Of a stretch of 64,000 nt of DNA, positions 1 to 9,413 are shown in pieces. The stretch is from contig JACKAF010000002.1 of assembly GCA_020635235.1 (NCBI GenBank), positions 372,001 to 436,000 on the forward strand. Reading direction: 5' to 3'. The notes under the pieces are model-generated. The model saw only the letters and a program-made list of their open reading frames with translations, was not told the origin of the DNA and did no database searches. This stretch comes from Pseudobdellovibrionaceae bacterium (lineage in GTDB: Bacteria > Bdellovibrionota > FAC87 > UBA2466 > JACKAF01). Made by a program: the position numbers and the translations under genes. The first letter of the stretch is position 1. Each line of letters starts with the position of its first letter.

Positions 1-2232
1 AGCGAATTCTTGAGCCGCGATCGGATGGACGGTGTCGCGTCTCTTTGGCCTCAGGGTTCTTCGCCGTACTTTTTTGGCGGGGTGTTTCACAAAGACCTGC
101 TCCGGCGAAAAGGGGAGAAGGGCATTACCGATCTCTATGTAAGCTACTCGTCCAATTGGCCGGGCTTTTACAATGGACCCCTAAACGAAGTCTACGGCAA
201 AGGACACGCGGAGATCTGGGAAGAAGCTTTTGAACGCACCAAAAAAGAAAGCGAGGCCGAGATTGCCAAAATCCGAAAGGAGGGACCGGCCCGTTTGCGC
301 TACCTAACCCAAAGCAAGTTTCGAAAGTGGGATGTGCGCGTTTCTCCCAGTAGGCGCTTCGTAGCTTATCGAAGTTCGGATCCGGATAAGCTTTCCGCCT
401 TTGAAGTCTACGAGGTAAAGAGACGAAAGGTCGTGCGTCGAGTGGAGACGCCCCACGGCGGTGCTGAGGGTTTTTGTTGGGGGAAGAACCAGGGTGGGGA
501 TCAATGGCTCTTTGTTCGGCCGACAAGTGACGGAGACCGATCGCTGTTTTCCGTCTACCGTTACGACTACACAAAAGATTCCATGGATCGGGTATCCGTG
601 GACGGGACGGCAAGTGTTCACGTTCACCAATTGGACTGCAACGAGCGCTCCGATCGGATGCTCTACTACCAGGAGTGGGGTGGTAAGGGGAAAGTGGTAG
701 AAGCCCACTTCGGCGACTCTTTGTCCGCCCAGGTCAAACGCACTTGGGAAATTCCTGAAGGCAGTTGGGTGACGTCCCTGATTTTTGGAGCGCCCCACTG
801 GATTGCGCTCCGAAATGGCCCCAGAACGGATTTGTATCGGTGGGACGCTGAAAGTCCAACGCCCAAGCGAGTCGTAAGCGCTCCGGCACATCTTTTCTCA
901 TTGCACGCGACCGCTAAGGGACACCTTCTGGCCGTGGCAGACTTTGATGGGCGTTTAGAACCATGGCGTTTTCTCCCTTCAAAAAAACAGTTTCAGAAGA
1001 AACTCACTCTCCTCGGAGGGATAAATAGCATCGCCACTCGTGGCGAATTCGCCGTCATGAGCAGCTACCGGCACGGTGGTTTTGATATCGCCATCGCCAA
1101 ATTAAAAGATGGTCCGATTTGGAAAGCTTCTAACGACGATCCCAAAGAAGCTTCTCGGGAAACGGCAAGTATATCCGGCGCAGAGGATTACTCCGCGTGG
1201 AGTACTATACTTCCAAGAATGTGGGTCCCAAATTTTCTTGTGGTTCCAAACGGAATGCAGATTGGGGTTTGGGTTCCGGCGTTTGATATTGCCCAAAAAC
1301 ACGAGTACCAAATTTTTGCTGGCTACGATACCCGCGGAAAGCCGTTCGGGGACATCAGTTATAACTACCGGTTCGGCGGCAACTATAGTCTGGGCGCCGG
1401 CGCGTATTTTTCTCCAAACTACATTCAGAGTACCCGAAGCTTCTTTGATGTTTGGGGCGGTAATCTAGGGCTCTCCTGGACTATGTTCTCGTTGAATTGG
1501 CGGCTTGGACCGGCTTACCGCAAGGTAGAGGCCTCGGGTCTCGGACCTAGTCAAAAGTCTGTGGGTGTAGACGCGGCAGTGAGTAAGTCCTTTGGCTTCA
1601 AGTACAGGGCAGACGGGATCGCGCCCATAAGCGGGACAAGTATTTCGCTTTCGCACAGCCACTACCTCAGTCTTTTCGGTAGTACGGATTCGCACTTCCG
1701 TTCGGTCTTTAGCATTCGGCAGTACTGGGAAAGCTTCTGGCTGAACAACCATGTTTTTATGTTTCAGTTTCAAGCTGGCTTCGCCCAAGGCACGGCTCTG
1801 TATAATTCCTTTTTCGAAGGCGGCGGTGAACTACTTTTCTATCTCGGTCGTGTAAGTTTTCTAAGTCGTGGGTTTTTCCCGGGACGTTTTTTGGGGCGAG
1901 AGATTGCGACCTTCAACGTAGAGTATCTTTTTCCGCTTTTTCGCGTGGAGAGAGGCTGGGGGCTGACACCGCTCTTTCTTAAAGTGGTGCATATCGGTTT
2001 GGTTGGGGACATACTAACTCGGGCAACAGGTTTGCGACACCGCAACGATCGCTACACTACGTCAAATGATGAGCTATTCAAAAAGTTTTACTTTAGTGCG
2101 GGAATCGAACTTAAAACGGAGTGGCAGATCTTCCATTACCTTCCGGCGCAGTTTCGGGTGGGGCTGTATCATGGATTTGATCCGACGGGAGAGTCTCTGT
2201 ACCTGAATTTTGGTCTGCTGGCAGGGCTTTAG
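1..2232 (+). CDS. TolB-like propeller fused to Omp85-like barrel (5' partial)
   Basis: The reading frame is open to the first base of the window, so the start lies upstream; the TTG at 10 is only the first possible start codon inside. The N-terminal half (about residues 90-430) has repeated short beta-strand units of the PD40/TolB type, such as RFVAYRSSDPDKL and QWLFVRPTSDGDRSLF. The C-terminal 300 residues alternate aromatic and small residues like an outer-membrane barrel. They carry SRGFFPGRFLGRE followed by NVEYLFPLFRVERGWG, which resembles the conserved VRGF loop and the following strands of Omp85/BamA barrels. Seen: the domain order and motifs. Inferred: an outer-membrane protein with a periplasmic propeller, possibly for transport or assembly. 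The last 122 bases overlap the convergent gene on the other strand. Confidence 0.7.
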   Translation, partial: SEFLSRDRMDGVASLWPQGSSPYFFGGVFHKDLLRRKGEKGITDLYVSYSSNWPGFYNGPLNEVYGKGHAEIWEEAFERTKKESEAEIAKIRKEGPARLRYLTQSKFRKWDVRVSPSRRFVAYRSSDPDKLSAFEVYEVKRRKVVRRVETPHGGAEGFCWGKNQGGDQWLFVRPTSDGDRSLFSVYRYDYTKDSMDRVSVDGTASVHVHQLDCNERSDRMLYYQEWGGKGKVVEAHFGDSLSAQVKRTWEIPEGSWVTSLIFGAPHWIALRNGPRTDLYRWDAESPTPKRVVSAPAHLFSLHATAKGHLLAVADFDGRLEPWRFLPSKKQFQKKLTLLGGINSIATRGEFAVMSSYRHGGFDIAIAKLKDGPIWKASNDDPKEASRETASISGAEDYSAWSTILPRMWVPNFLVVPNGMQIGVWVPAFDIAQKHEYQIFAGYDTRGKPFGDISYNYRFGGNYSLGAGAYFSPNYIQSTRSFFDVWGGNLGLSWTMFSLNWRLGPAYRKVEASGLGPSQKSVGVDAAVSKSFGFKYRADGIAPISGTSISLSHSHYLSLFGSTDSHFRSVFSIRQYWESFWLNNHVFMFQFQAGFAQGTALYNSFFEGGGELLFYLGRVSFLSRGFFPGRFLGREIATFNVEYLFPLFRVERGWGLTPLFLKVVHIGLVGDILTRATGLRHRNDRYTTSNDELFKKFYFSAGIELKTEWQIFHYLPAQFRVGLYHGFDPTGESLYLNFGLLAGL

Positions 2233-3382
2233 CGGAACCTGGATCCCGGCGGTAGGGCTTTAAGAGCTCGGTTACGGCGTTTTCCGGTACCTGGTAATTC
2301 TCGTCCAATTCAACCGTGGTTGCGCGGTACGATATGGTAGCGGGATTGAGATCGAGTGGAATCGTATTGGTGCGTTCCAGGTAAGTTCTGAATTCCTGCC
2401 GTTTTGCTTCGAGGTCTTCTCTTTCGGCCGGTTTTAGCTTCTCGCTAAGAAGTCTCTTTTCCACGTCTTGTACTCGGTTCTCCCAAATCTGCCGGACATC
2501 CTTGGTAGTAGTGGCGAGCCATGGATTAAAGAACGTAGTGATCGGAGTTTTCATCTCCAGCTCGATGAGCGATAGGGTTCTGCCTTCCCCTGTGGGGTTA
2601 AGGTACAAAAGACTTCCAGTCTGCTGACGAATATTAAACGTGGTGTTGCTCTGATGATTCGCGCCCAAAATCAGATGGATCTGCGGAAACCTAAGCTGTA
2701 CTTGTTCGCGTTCCAAATCGCTTAAAGAGGAAAGGAGGATGACAAGTTGGTCTTTGGCGTCAACCCCTTCCAAAGTCTTCTGCAATGCTTCGAGCGGAGA
2801 AATGGTGGTGGCCCCTACGATGGCCCCATAAGCCGGATCGGCAGCACCGCTAAGACCGACGACGATCATTCGGATCCCGTCCTGATCCAAGCTGATCTTG
2901 GGTTCGAACAAAAGTTGCTTAGTCTGCGCATCGACTATGTTGGCACTTACGAAAGGGAAGCGAGCCTTTCCTTTGAGATCCGAAACGTCTTTCATTCCCA
3001 ATCTGAAGTCATTTATAGAAGGTGAGAGGGCTGAGAGCTTTAGCTCGCTGAGTGCTTCCACTAGAGTCTCGGAACGGTTCTTGTAGAGTTTCAGCTTGGC
3101 CGGCTTAAAGTCCTTGGGCGGGGGCATAAAGGTGGTACCACTCGTAAATGCCACGAGCTGGCCTACAGAGGAATTCTTCCAACGCGAGGTGAGGTTCCAC
3201 TCGCGGTCCACTCCGCCAATCTTTTTCAGGACGCAGTTGCAGGTTTCAAGAGAGTTGAAACGATTTGAAGAAAAGACGATAGAAAGTGGCTTAAGCGACT
3301 TGCTTGTATCGGTGCTCTTGAGCGACGCGCACGCCCCAATCAAAACCAGCAGTAGTGCCGAGATGATCGTACGTACCAGCAT
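2111..3382 (-). CDS. Lipoprotein, degenerate UshA/5'-nucleotidase-like
   Basis: This 423-residue protein begins with a lipoprotein signal; the lipobox IGAC places the lipidated cysteine at residue 18. The following segment, IVFSSNRFNSLETCNC...KKIGGVDRE, resembles the Cys-Gly-Cys...GGL-R stretch near the start of UshA-like calcineurin phosphoesterases found in Bdellovibrio-type genomes. LILGANHQSNTT sits where the family usually has a GHxH metal motif. The usual DxH and GHxH metal ligands are not intact, so catalysis is doubtful. The C-terminal 45 residues are Pro/Glu/Thr/Ser-rich and probably disordered; that tail is encoded antisense to the end of the upstream barrel gene. It lies 14 bp downstream of ctpA on the same strand and may be cotranscribed with it. 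Confidence 0.65.
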   Translation of the reverse strand: MLVRTIISALLLVLIGACASLKSTDTSKSLKPLSIVFSSNRFNSLETCNCVLKKIGGVDREWNLTSRWKNSSVGQLVAFTSGTTFMPPPKDFKPAKLKLYKNRSETLVEALSELKLSALSPSINDFRLGMKDVSDLKGKARFPFVSANIVDAQTKQLLFEPKISLDQDGIRMIVVGLSGAADPAYGAIVGATTISPLEALQKTLEGVDAKDQLVILLSSLSDLEREQVQLRFPQIHLILGANHQSNTTFNIRQQTGSLLYLNPTGEGRTLSLIELEMKTPITTFFNPWLATTTKDVRQIWENRVQDVEKRLLSEKLKPAEREDLEAKRQEFRTYLERTNTIPLDLNPATISYRATTVELDENYQVPENAVTELLKPYRRDPGSAKALPADQNSGTETLPSDQIHDTAPPETAPEGNGRSATPF

Positions 3383-3396
3383 GACATCTCATCGAG

Positions 3397-4848
3397 CTAC
3401 TTGGCCGAGGCAGCGGTCTTCTTTTCAGGCTCCCAGTTTCCTGCGGTACGAAAGATGTTCCATGCCTTCAGGTACGCCAGTGCTTGCTGGAGTTGGAAGT
3501 CTGACTTGACGAGTACTGCCGGGTCACTGACGCGGATTTTCTTGCCGTCTTTTTCTCGGATCGGGCGAATGTCGCTGCGGTCTTTCTTTTCCGCCTCGTC
3601 CTCGTCCTTGCTTTCCGCGGACGTGTCTTCGTCTTCACCAATGATGTGCCCTTTGAGATCCGCTTCGCGCAGCATGCGGCCTTGCTTGGCTTTCTCAAGA
3701 AGATCCACGTCGATTCGATCGACTTCGATGTCAGGCGTAATTCCTTTGCCCTGGATGGATCGTCCGTTGGGCGTATAGTAACGGGCTACCGTGAGTTTAA
3801 GACCCGCACGGGCTCCCGACTTGTTGTCCAAATCAATGACGGTCTGCACAGAGCCTTTGCCGAAAGTTGTTTTCCCGACAATCAAGCCTCGTTTGTGGTC
3901 TTGAAGAGCTCCGGCGACAATTTCAGAAGCGCTGGCGGAGGCTTCATTGACGAGTACAACGAGCTTCAATTTGTCGTAGGGATTCTTCATCTTCCCGTAT
4001 TCGACTTCCTTCTGCTTCTTGTTGCGCCCCATGGTCGAAACGATGGGAACGTTTCCAAGGAAAGTTCCGGAAACCGAAACGGCTTCTTCCAGAAGACCGC
4101 CCGGATTGTAGCGTAGATCCAGAACAAGTCCTTCTAGGTCGCCCTTGTTCTTAGCCTGGTTTTCCTTGATCATTTTTTGCAAATGCGCGCGCAGATCGCG
4201 GGTCGTGTTCGCCTGGAAGCTTGTGATTCGCAGCCAGCCATAGCCCGGTTCGATGATGCCCGACTTCACGCTGTTTACGCGAATAATGTCACGGGTAATC
4301 GTAATGGGCTTGGGTTTGTTCAATCCTTTACGTACGACGTGGATGGTGACGGGGGTGCCTTTTTTGCCGCGCATGAGCTTTACCGCTTCATGTAGGGACA
4401 TGCCCTTGGTCTCTTTATCCACCTTATCGCGTTTGTCCACGATACGAATAATCTTGTCACCCGGTTCGACACCTTCCTGGAAGGCGGGGGTGTCTTCAAT
4501 GGGAGTCACTACAGTCAGGATCCCGTCCTGAATTGTTATTTCGATACCGAGTCCACCGAATCGTCCGCTGGTATCGACCTGCATTTCCTTGAATTGATCT
4601 GGGGGAAGGTAAACCGTGTGGGGATCCAGGGTGCTCAGCATCCCTTTGATGGCCCCCTCCATGAGCTTTTCCGTTTCCACTTCCTCTACGTAGTTGGCCT
4701 GCACGAAATGCATCACCTTAGTAAAGGTATCTAGGTACTCGTAGCTGGGAGCAGCCTCGACCTGGCGAAAATAACCCAGGCCAAAAGTTAGCGTCAGACC
4801 GAGCATCAGACCCAAAGTAGTAGTGAAAACTAAGCGCGTTCTTTTCAT
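3397..4848 (-). CDS. ctpA: Carboxyl-terminal processing protease, S41 family
   Basis: This is a periplasmic serine protease of the CtpA/Prc family, which trims or degrades exported proteins after recognising their C-termini. Visible are an N-terminal membrane or signal segment (LGLMLGLTLTFGLGYF), a PDZ domain with FGGLGIEI and GVEPGDKI (about residues 85-170), and the S41 catalytic core. In the core, NEASASASEI holds the nucleophilic serine and GKTTFGKGS the general-base lysine. The frame is open 16 codons further upstream, but the start at 4848 is chosen because AGAAGGAG lies 7 bp before it and the signal peptide then begins at once. The tail (about residues 400-450) is highly charged, rich in Glu/Asp/Lys. 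It is divergent from the TadG-like gene. Confidence 0.95.
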   Translation of the reverse strand: MKRTRLVFTTTLGLMLGLTLTFGLGYFRQVEAAPSYEYLDTFTKVMHFVQANYVEEVETEKLMEGAIKGMLSTLDPHTVYLPPDQFKEMQVDTSGRFGGLGIEITIQDGILTVVTPIEDTPAFQEGVEPGDKIIRIVDKRDKVDKETKGMSLHEAVKLMRGKKGTPVTIHVVRKGLNKPKPITITRDIIRVNSVKSGIIEPGYGWLRITSFQANTTRDLRAHLQKMIKENQAKNKGDLEGLVLDLRYNPGGLLEEAVSVSGTFLGNVPIVSTMGRNKKQKEVEYGKMKNPYDKLKLVVLVNEASASASEIVAGALQDHKRGLIVGKTTFGKGSVQTVIDLDNKSGARAGLKLTVARYYTPNGRSIQGKGITPDIEVDRIDVDLLEKAKQGRMLREADLKGHIIGEDEDTSAESKDEDEAEKKDRSDIRPIREKDGKKIRVSDPAVLVKSDFQLQQALAYLKAWNIFRTAGNWEPEKKTAASAK

Positions 4849-5063
4849 GGAAGGACTCCTTCTAATAAAATATCGGTCTTTTCCATTATTTTCCAAAGGA
4901 CAGGACGGAGCCTTCCTAAGCTTTGTTATTACTGGACTTGGTGCACCCTGGCAATTGCGGGGGTGTCAGGCGGCCTTTTGTGGCTGAAATCTGCACAAAA
5001 TATGGAAATAATAGCAAAATTAGGAATACCCCCACCTTGACGCAAAGTATTATAATAGTAGGG

Positions 5064-6917
5064 ATGGGTAATTTTAGGGGGTACATAGCTAGGCGACGCA
5101 CGCGCGCTGAAAGCGGGCAGGTTGCCATCCTCTTTGCGCTGGTCTTCACCTTCATGTTTATCCTCTTTATGTTCGTGGTGGATTTCGGCCACCTCATTAA
5201 TAATAAGATTAATCTTCAGCTCGCTGCTGACGCGGCAGCTTACGCCGGAGCGGCCCAACAGGCTCGTATTCTGAACCGTATCGCGATGGTGAATTACCGG
5301 CTTCGCCAGAATCTAAAAGAATTTGCGATGCGCGCGAACGTTACTCACCTTCGGCACAACCGCAATTTTCCGCGTGGCGCGGGTGTGCCTCACGGCCGAA
5401 ACGCCACAGAGCTTTTTATCTGCCAACAAGCGCATGGCTACCGAGCGTTGTCTGGTTTGACCTATGCGCGGGACACGAACCTTTGTCGAAACGCTTCGCC
5501 TTCCGTGGGTGGTTTGCCTCCTATCGTGATACCGCCCGTTATTGCGACCTTCGATCCCTTTGCGATCGCGATCCAAGCGCAGATCGGCCGTATCCAGCAG
5601 GCCGCGAACCAGGAGTGTCGGGCGGCTGCGAATGACAACCGCATTTTGGCCCAGTATCTGGTCAATGCGTATACGAGGCGCTCGGCCTTTTTTGATCGGC
5701 AAATTGCTGGATTGGAAGATTTTATGAACCAGGTAAACGGCATCACCGATGGGGAAGGGGCCGATCACCCTGTTGTCGCCGCTGCCTATCAATCGGCACT
5801 CCGAAACCTTACGCGCAGTAATACGCGTGGCTTTCGATTGGAGATTTTACAGCCGGACGGAGGACAATTCTTAACCTTAAATCGTCGCACGATCCGCGGA
5901 ACTTTGTTCTTCTTCGACTTCCAAGTGGAAGGTAACGGTTGTGTCGGACGCCCGAATTTTATCGACTTTAACAACATGGTGGCCGGCTACTCTAAGGAAC
6001 AAGGTATCGTCACCTGGTTTGGTGTGAAAGCCGTGAGCCAACCCAATCTTTTCTTTATGCCTTCCAAGTGGGTCGAAGCCGGCTTTCCCGAGTTGACGGC
6101 CGTCGCTACGGCTAAGCCTTTTGGAAGTCGAATCGGCCCTGAAATTACTGCTGACATTTTGGCTCCCATCGCGAACCGTCCCGGGAATAACAGCCAGCTT
6201 CTGAACTTCAGCGTGCGGCCTAACGATACACTTGGGATCGCTGATGCGAAACTCATGGCGTTTTATGATTCCCTTCACCCGTTTAACAACATTGGGCGTC
6301 CGCAGGGAAATCGCCAGCTCGGTTGGCCGCTTCCCCGCCCCGGTACGGTTGCGCCGGCGGCGATGGTCGCCATTCGATCGCCAACGATTTTTGATGCCGC
6401 TTTTTACACGGTTTTTCCGGACGTCGGTGGCAACGCGAATACCGATTATCTGGAGCCTAATTTTGCCAATGCCTTGTATCCGGATTACATGCAGACTTTT
6501 GACTCCAATGGGAATCAGCTGAACCCCGGAACGCCTGCGGCGTCGCCTTACTTCCAAGGGATCCCGGGTTCTTCAAACGGCTTTGTGCAGATGAACGCGA
6601 TCGGAGAAGACGCTCCGGGAAGCGGGTATACGGGCTATGTAACGGAGGGAAACAACGCGCACTCCGTAACGACAGCACTTGTACTCGGTGGCGCGGTGAA
6701 TGAGAACAACGCCAACGATCTGGGCTTTGCAACGCCTCAGCAGGTCCACAGCGCTTGGGCGCCGAGAAACGGTCAGCCGCGCATCGGCTATTCGGTGAAA
6801 TTTATTGGGATGGACGCTTTGACACGTACCCTAGAGGTAACGACTTCCGATGGGGCCACCGGGCGCATCCAGAACCCGCCTGTAGGGGACCCCGATTTCG
6901 AGCGTATTTTCCACTAA
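5064..6917 (+). CDS. TadE/TadG-like pilus-assembly protein
   Basis: A 617-residue protein with the signature of TadG-like proteins: a short basic N-terminus ending in RAESGQ, one membrane segment (VAILFALVFTFMFILFMFVV), then DFGHLINNKINLQLAADAAAYAGA, the usual pattern after the pseudo-prepilin helix. The remainder is a large extracytoplasmic domain of unknown fold with many Asn/Gly/Pro residues. TadG-like proteins anchor or modulate Flp/Tad-type pili, but no other tad genes are nearby, so the role here is inferred. The ATG at 5064 is preferred over in-frame codons further upstream because it places the GQ...ADAAA region at the standard distance; the ribosome site is weak. Confidence 0.75.
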   Translation: MGNFRGYIARRRTRAESGQVAILFALVFTFMFILFMFVVDFGHLINNKINLQLAADAAAYAGAAQQARILNRIAMVNYRLRQNLKEFAMRANVTHLRHNRNFPRGAGVPHGRNATELFICQQAHGYRALSGLTYARDTNLCRNASPSVGGLPPIVIPPVIATFDPFAIAIQAQIGRIQQAANQECRAAANDNRILAQYLVNAYTRRSAFFDRQIAGLEDFMNQVNGITDGEGADHPVVAAAYQSALRNLTRSNTRGFRLEILQPDGGQFLTLNRRTIRGTLFFFDFQVEGNGCVGRPNFIDFNNMVAGYSKEQGIVTWFGVKAVSQPNLFFMPSKWVEAGFPELTAVATAKPFGSRIGPEITADILAPIANRPGNNSQLLNFSVRPNDTLGIADAKLMAFYDSLHPFNNIGRPQGNRQLGWPLPRPGTVAPAAMVAIRSPTIFDAAFYTVFPDVGGNANTDYLEPNFANALYPDYMQTFDSNGNQLNPGTPAASPYFQGIPGSSNGFVQMNAIGEDAPGSGYTGYVTEGNNAHSVTTALVLGGAVNENNANDLGFATPQQVHSAWAPRNGQPRIGYSVKFIGMDALTRTLEVTTSDGATGRIQNPPVGDPDFERIFH

Positions 6918-6975
6918 TTCCCTCCTCAAAAAAAACACTGCACAAGACTGACCGAATTGTGGCAGTCTGCTCCAC

Positions 6976-7989
6976 GTGAAAATTCTCGCTGTAGATACCA
7001 GTTGCGATGAATCCTGCGTCGCCATCGTCGATACGGAGTCCTGGAGCCTTTTGGCGGATGTGGTGCATTCCCACATCGATGCCATGAAGCGTTTTGGCGG
7101 GGTTGTGCCTGAAGTGGCGAGCCGGGAGCACTTAAAAGCCTTGCCACTTGCGGTGGAACAGGCGCTAGAGACAGCGAATTGCGCGTTGTCGGACATCGAT
7201 TGGTTTGCCGTGAGTGATCGACCTGGCCTTATTGGCGCTCTGCTGGTGGGCGTGAGCTACGTAAAGGCCGCGGCCTACGCGCTTGGCAAACCTTATACCG
7301 GCCTCAATCATATTGAAGCCCACCTTTATTCTCCGATGCTGGCTACCTTTGAAGGGGGGGAAACCCCGCCTTTTCCGTGGATCGCCCTGGTTGTGAGCGG
7401 TGGGCATACAGAACTCTTTCACGTTAAGAGCGAGAGCGAGTACGAGTGGCTCGGCGGAACGCTCGATGACGCTGCCGGCGAGGCCTATGACAAAATCGGA
7501 AAGGTGTTGGGACTTGGCTACCCTGCGGGCCCTAAACTAGATCGCTTGGTACGAGAAATGGCCACGGATGAAGATCGCCGGCGTTTTGCTTTTCCGGTGG
7601 CAAGAACAGGCGCCTACGATTTTTCTTTTTCAGGCCTGAAGACCGCGGTTGCCCTTGAAACTGCGAAGGAAGAATTGACTGACTCGCGAAGATTACGGAT
7701 AGCCGCGTCCGCGCAGGAAGCGATCCTGGAAGCGCTTTGTGTGAAGGTGAGGGAGGCCTCCTCCAAACTCGGAGTACCCCAAATTGTTGTGACGGGAGGG
7801 GTGGCTTGCAACTCACGTTTTAGGGTACTTCTTTCTGAGGCTTACTTTCCGATGCCTCGTCACTGTACAGATAATGCCGCCATGGTTGCTGCGCTTGCTG
7901 CGGTGCACCTGCGCGCTGGCAAGCTTGTGCCTTCTCCTTGGACGCAAACCCCCTCTCCCCGAGCAGAACTAGCCCCGACAGTTTCTTGA
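6976..7989 (+). CDS. tsaD: tRNA threonylcarbamoyladenosine transferase TsaD
   Basis: TsaD (YgjD/Gcp) transfers the threonylcarbamoyl group from TC-AMP to A37 of ANN-decoding tRNAs, working in the cytoplasm with TsaB and TsaE. The 337-residue length is standard. Motifs include the N-terminal ILAVDTSCDESCVAI, the metal-binding HIEAHLYSP, VSGGHTEL, and the C-terminal VTGGVACNSRFR and HCTDNAAM. The start is a GTG with no strong ribosome site. It is 58 bp downstream of the TadG-like gene and may be on a separate transcript. Confidence 0.97.
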   Translation: MKILAVDTSCDESCVAIVDTESWSLLADVVHSHIDAMKRFGGVVPEVASREHLKALPLAVEQALETANCALSDIDWFAVSDRPGLIGALLVGVSYVKAAAYALGKPYTGLNHIEAHLYSPMLATFEGGETPPFPWIALVVSGGHTELFHVKSESEYEWLGGTLDDAAGEAYDKIGKVLGLGYPAGPKLDRLVREMATDEDRRRFAFPVARTGAYDFSFSGLKTAVALETAKEELTDSRRLRIAASAQEAILEALCVKVREASSKLGVPQIVVTGGVACNSRFRVLLSEAYFPMPRHCTDNAAMVAALAAVHLRAGKLVPSPWTQTPSPRAELAPTVS

Positions 7990-8075
7990 CCAAGCGAAGC
8001 TTAGCTGCGACCATCAGAGGCCTTCGGTGGGGGCCGAGGACATTTCTTTTCTGACGAAGTCCAAAGGGGGGATCC

Positions 8076-9368
8076 ATGAGCAAACGAAGAAAAAAAGTCG
8101 CTGCAAATCCATCAGGCGGCCTGACTCTATACATTTTTTTGGCGATTGTTCTAGCGATCGGTTGTGCTCTCGCATTTCCAAATCTTGCGGTTTCTTTGTC
8201 GGCCGGTGGAGAAATATTTCTTCGCCTCCTGAAGATGGTGGTTGTCCCTCTCGTCGTAACCAGTGTGATGTGTGGAATTTTCGGGATGGGAGATGTGCGC
8301 AAGCTCGGAAAGCCCGGCGCTTATACGCTCATCTATTTCCTTCTAACCGCATTCACGGCGGTACTCATCGGGATTGTCCTCGTGAACGTGATCAAGCCGG
8401 GAGTGGGCGCGTTTGATGCGGCCGCCTTGGATAGTATTCGTCACGCCCCTGAAACCACGAGCTTCATGCAGCGGACAGGCTCGGGTGAGAAAGACATCTT
8501 CACGATTCTCAACAATCTTCTCTTGATGTTATTCACCGATAATTTGTTCAAGAGCGCGGTGAATATGCAGCTGCTGCCACTCATTTTTTTCAGCATGGTC
8601 TTTGCCGGGCTTCTGACGACAATGGGGAAAAAGGTTGAGCTCCTCCGCGATTTTGTGAGCCAGGCTAATGAGGCCCTCATGGCTTTTATTCTCCTCTTAA
8701 TGAAAGTGGCACCCATTGGGATCTTTTGTCTTGTGGCCGCCCGTTTTGGGAAGGCGCAGGCGGATGGGACATTTTTGACCGTGCTCAAGCAAACGGGCTG
8801 GTATTCCTTTACGGTGGTTGCAGGGCTTGCCATCCACGCGATCATTGTCCTACCGGTAGTTTATTGGCTTTTTACGAAAAAGAATCCTTACGTTTTTATC
8901 TACGATATGTCGCAGGCCCTTTTAACGGCGTTTTCGACGGCAAGTTCGACCGCAACACTGCCCGTTTCTATCGAATCAGCCCAGGTAAATGCTGGGGTTT
9001 CCAAGGAATCTACCGACTTTGTATTGCCCTTGGGCGCCACGATTAACATGGACGGGACAGCCTTGTATGAAGCGGCAGCGGCCATCTTTATCGCGCAGTC
9101 TATTGGCCTGGAGTTGGACTTGATGCAACAGATGCTGGTCGCGATTACGGCGACTTTGGCGGCCATCGGTGCGGCGGGTATCCCGGAAGCCGGTCTAGTC
9201 ACGATGATTATCGTCCTAAACGCTGTAGGCCTGCCCGTTGAGTTTATAGGCCTCATCCTGTCTGTCGACTGGTTGCTCGACCGCTTCCGCACGGTGGTCA
9301 ACGTTTTCGGGGACTGCGTAGGGGCTGCGGTCGTGGAAAAATCTATCCTTGAAGCTAAGAAAGTGTAG
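8076..9368 (+). CDS. Dicarboxylate/amino acid:cation symporter (DAACS)
   Basis: A 430-residue inner-membrane secondary transporter of the GltP/DctA family, which imports glutamate, aspartate or C4-dicarboxylates with protons or sodium. The family's signature stretches are present: the serine-rich hairpin STASSTATLPVSIESAQ and LPLGATINMDGTALYEA, the latter with the NMDGT substrate-binding motif. Eight or more hydrophobic segments are evident. A GGGGGG-type ribosome site lies just before the ATG. The exact substrate cannot be decided from the sequence. It is followed 45 bp later by a universal stress protein gene, possibly cotranscribed. Confidence 0.93.
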   Translation: MSKRRKKVAANPSGGLTLYIFLAIVLAIGCALAFPNLAVSLSAGGEIFLRLLKMVVVPLVVTSVMCGIFGMGDVRKLGKPGAYTLIYFLLTAFTAVLIGIVLVNVIKPGVGAFDAAALDSIRHAPETTSFMQRTGSGEKDIFTILNNLLLMLFTDNLFKSAVNMQLLPLIFFSMVFAGLLTTMGKKVELLRDFVSQANEALMAFILLLMKVAPIGIFCLVAARFGKAQADGTFLTVLKQTGWYSFTVVAGLAIHAIIVLPVVYWLFTKKNPYVFIYDMSQALLTAFSTASSTATLPVSIESAQVNAGVSKESTDFVLPLGATINMDGTALYEAAAAIFIAQSIGLELDLMQQMLVAITATLAAIGAAGIPEAGLVTMIIVLNAVGLPVEFIGLILSVDWLLDRFRTVVNVFGDCVGAAVVEKSILEAKKV

Positions 9369-9413
9369 AGGGAGAATAGCGGGGTTGGAGCTGACATCAT
9401 TTAAGGAGTATTC

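Noticed and set aside
5037..5056. TTGACG and TATAAT before the TadG-like gene, looking like a consensus promoter.
   Set aside because: The two elements are only 8 bp apart, and no suitable -35 lies 17 bp before the TATAAT; a start from it would give a leaderless message.
5313..6557. Long minus-strand open frames opposite the TadG-like gene.
   Set aside because: They have no ribosome sites or recognisable motifs and mirror codon bias of the plus-strand gene.
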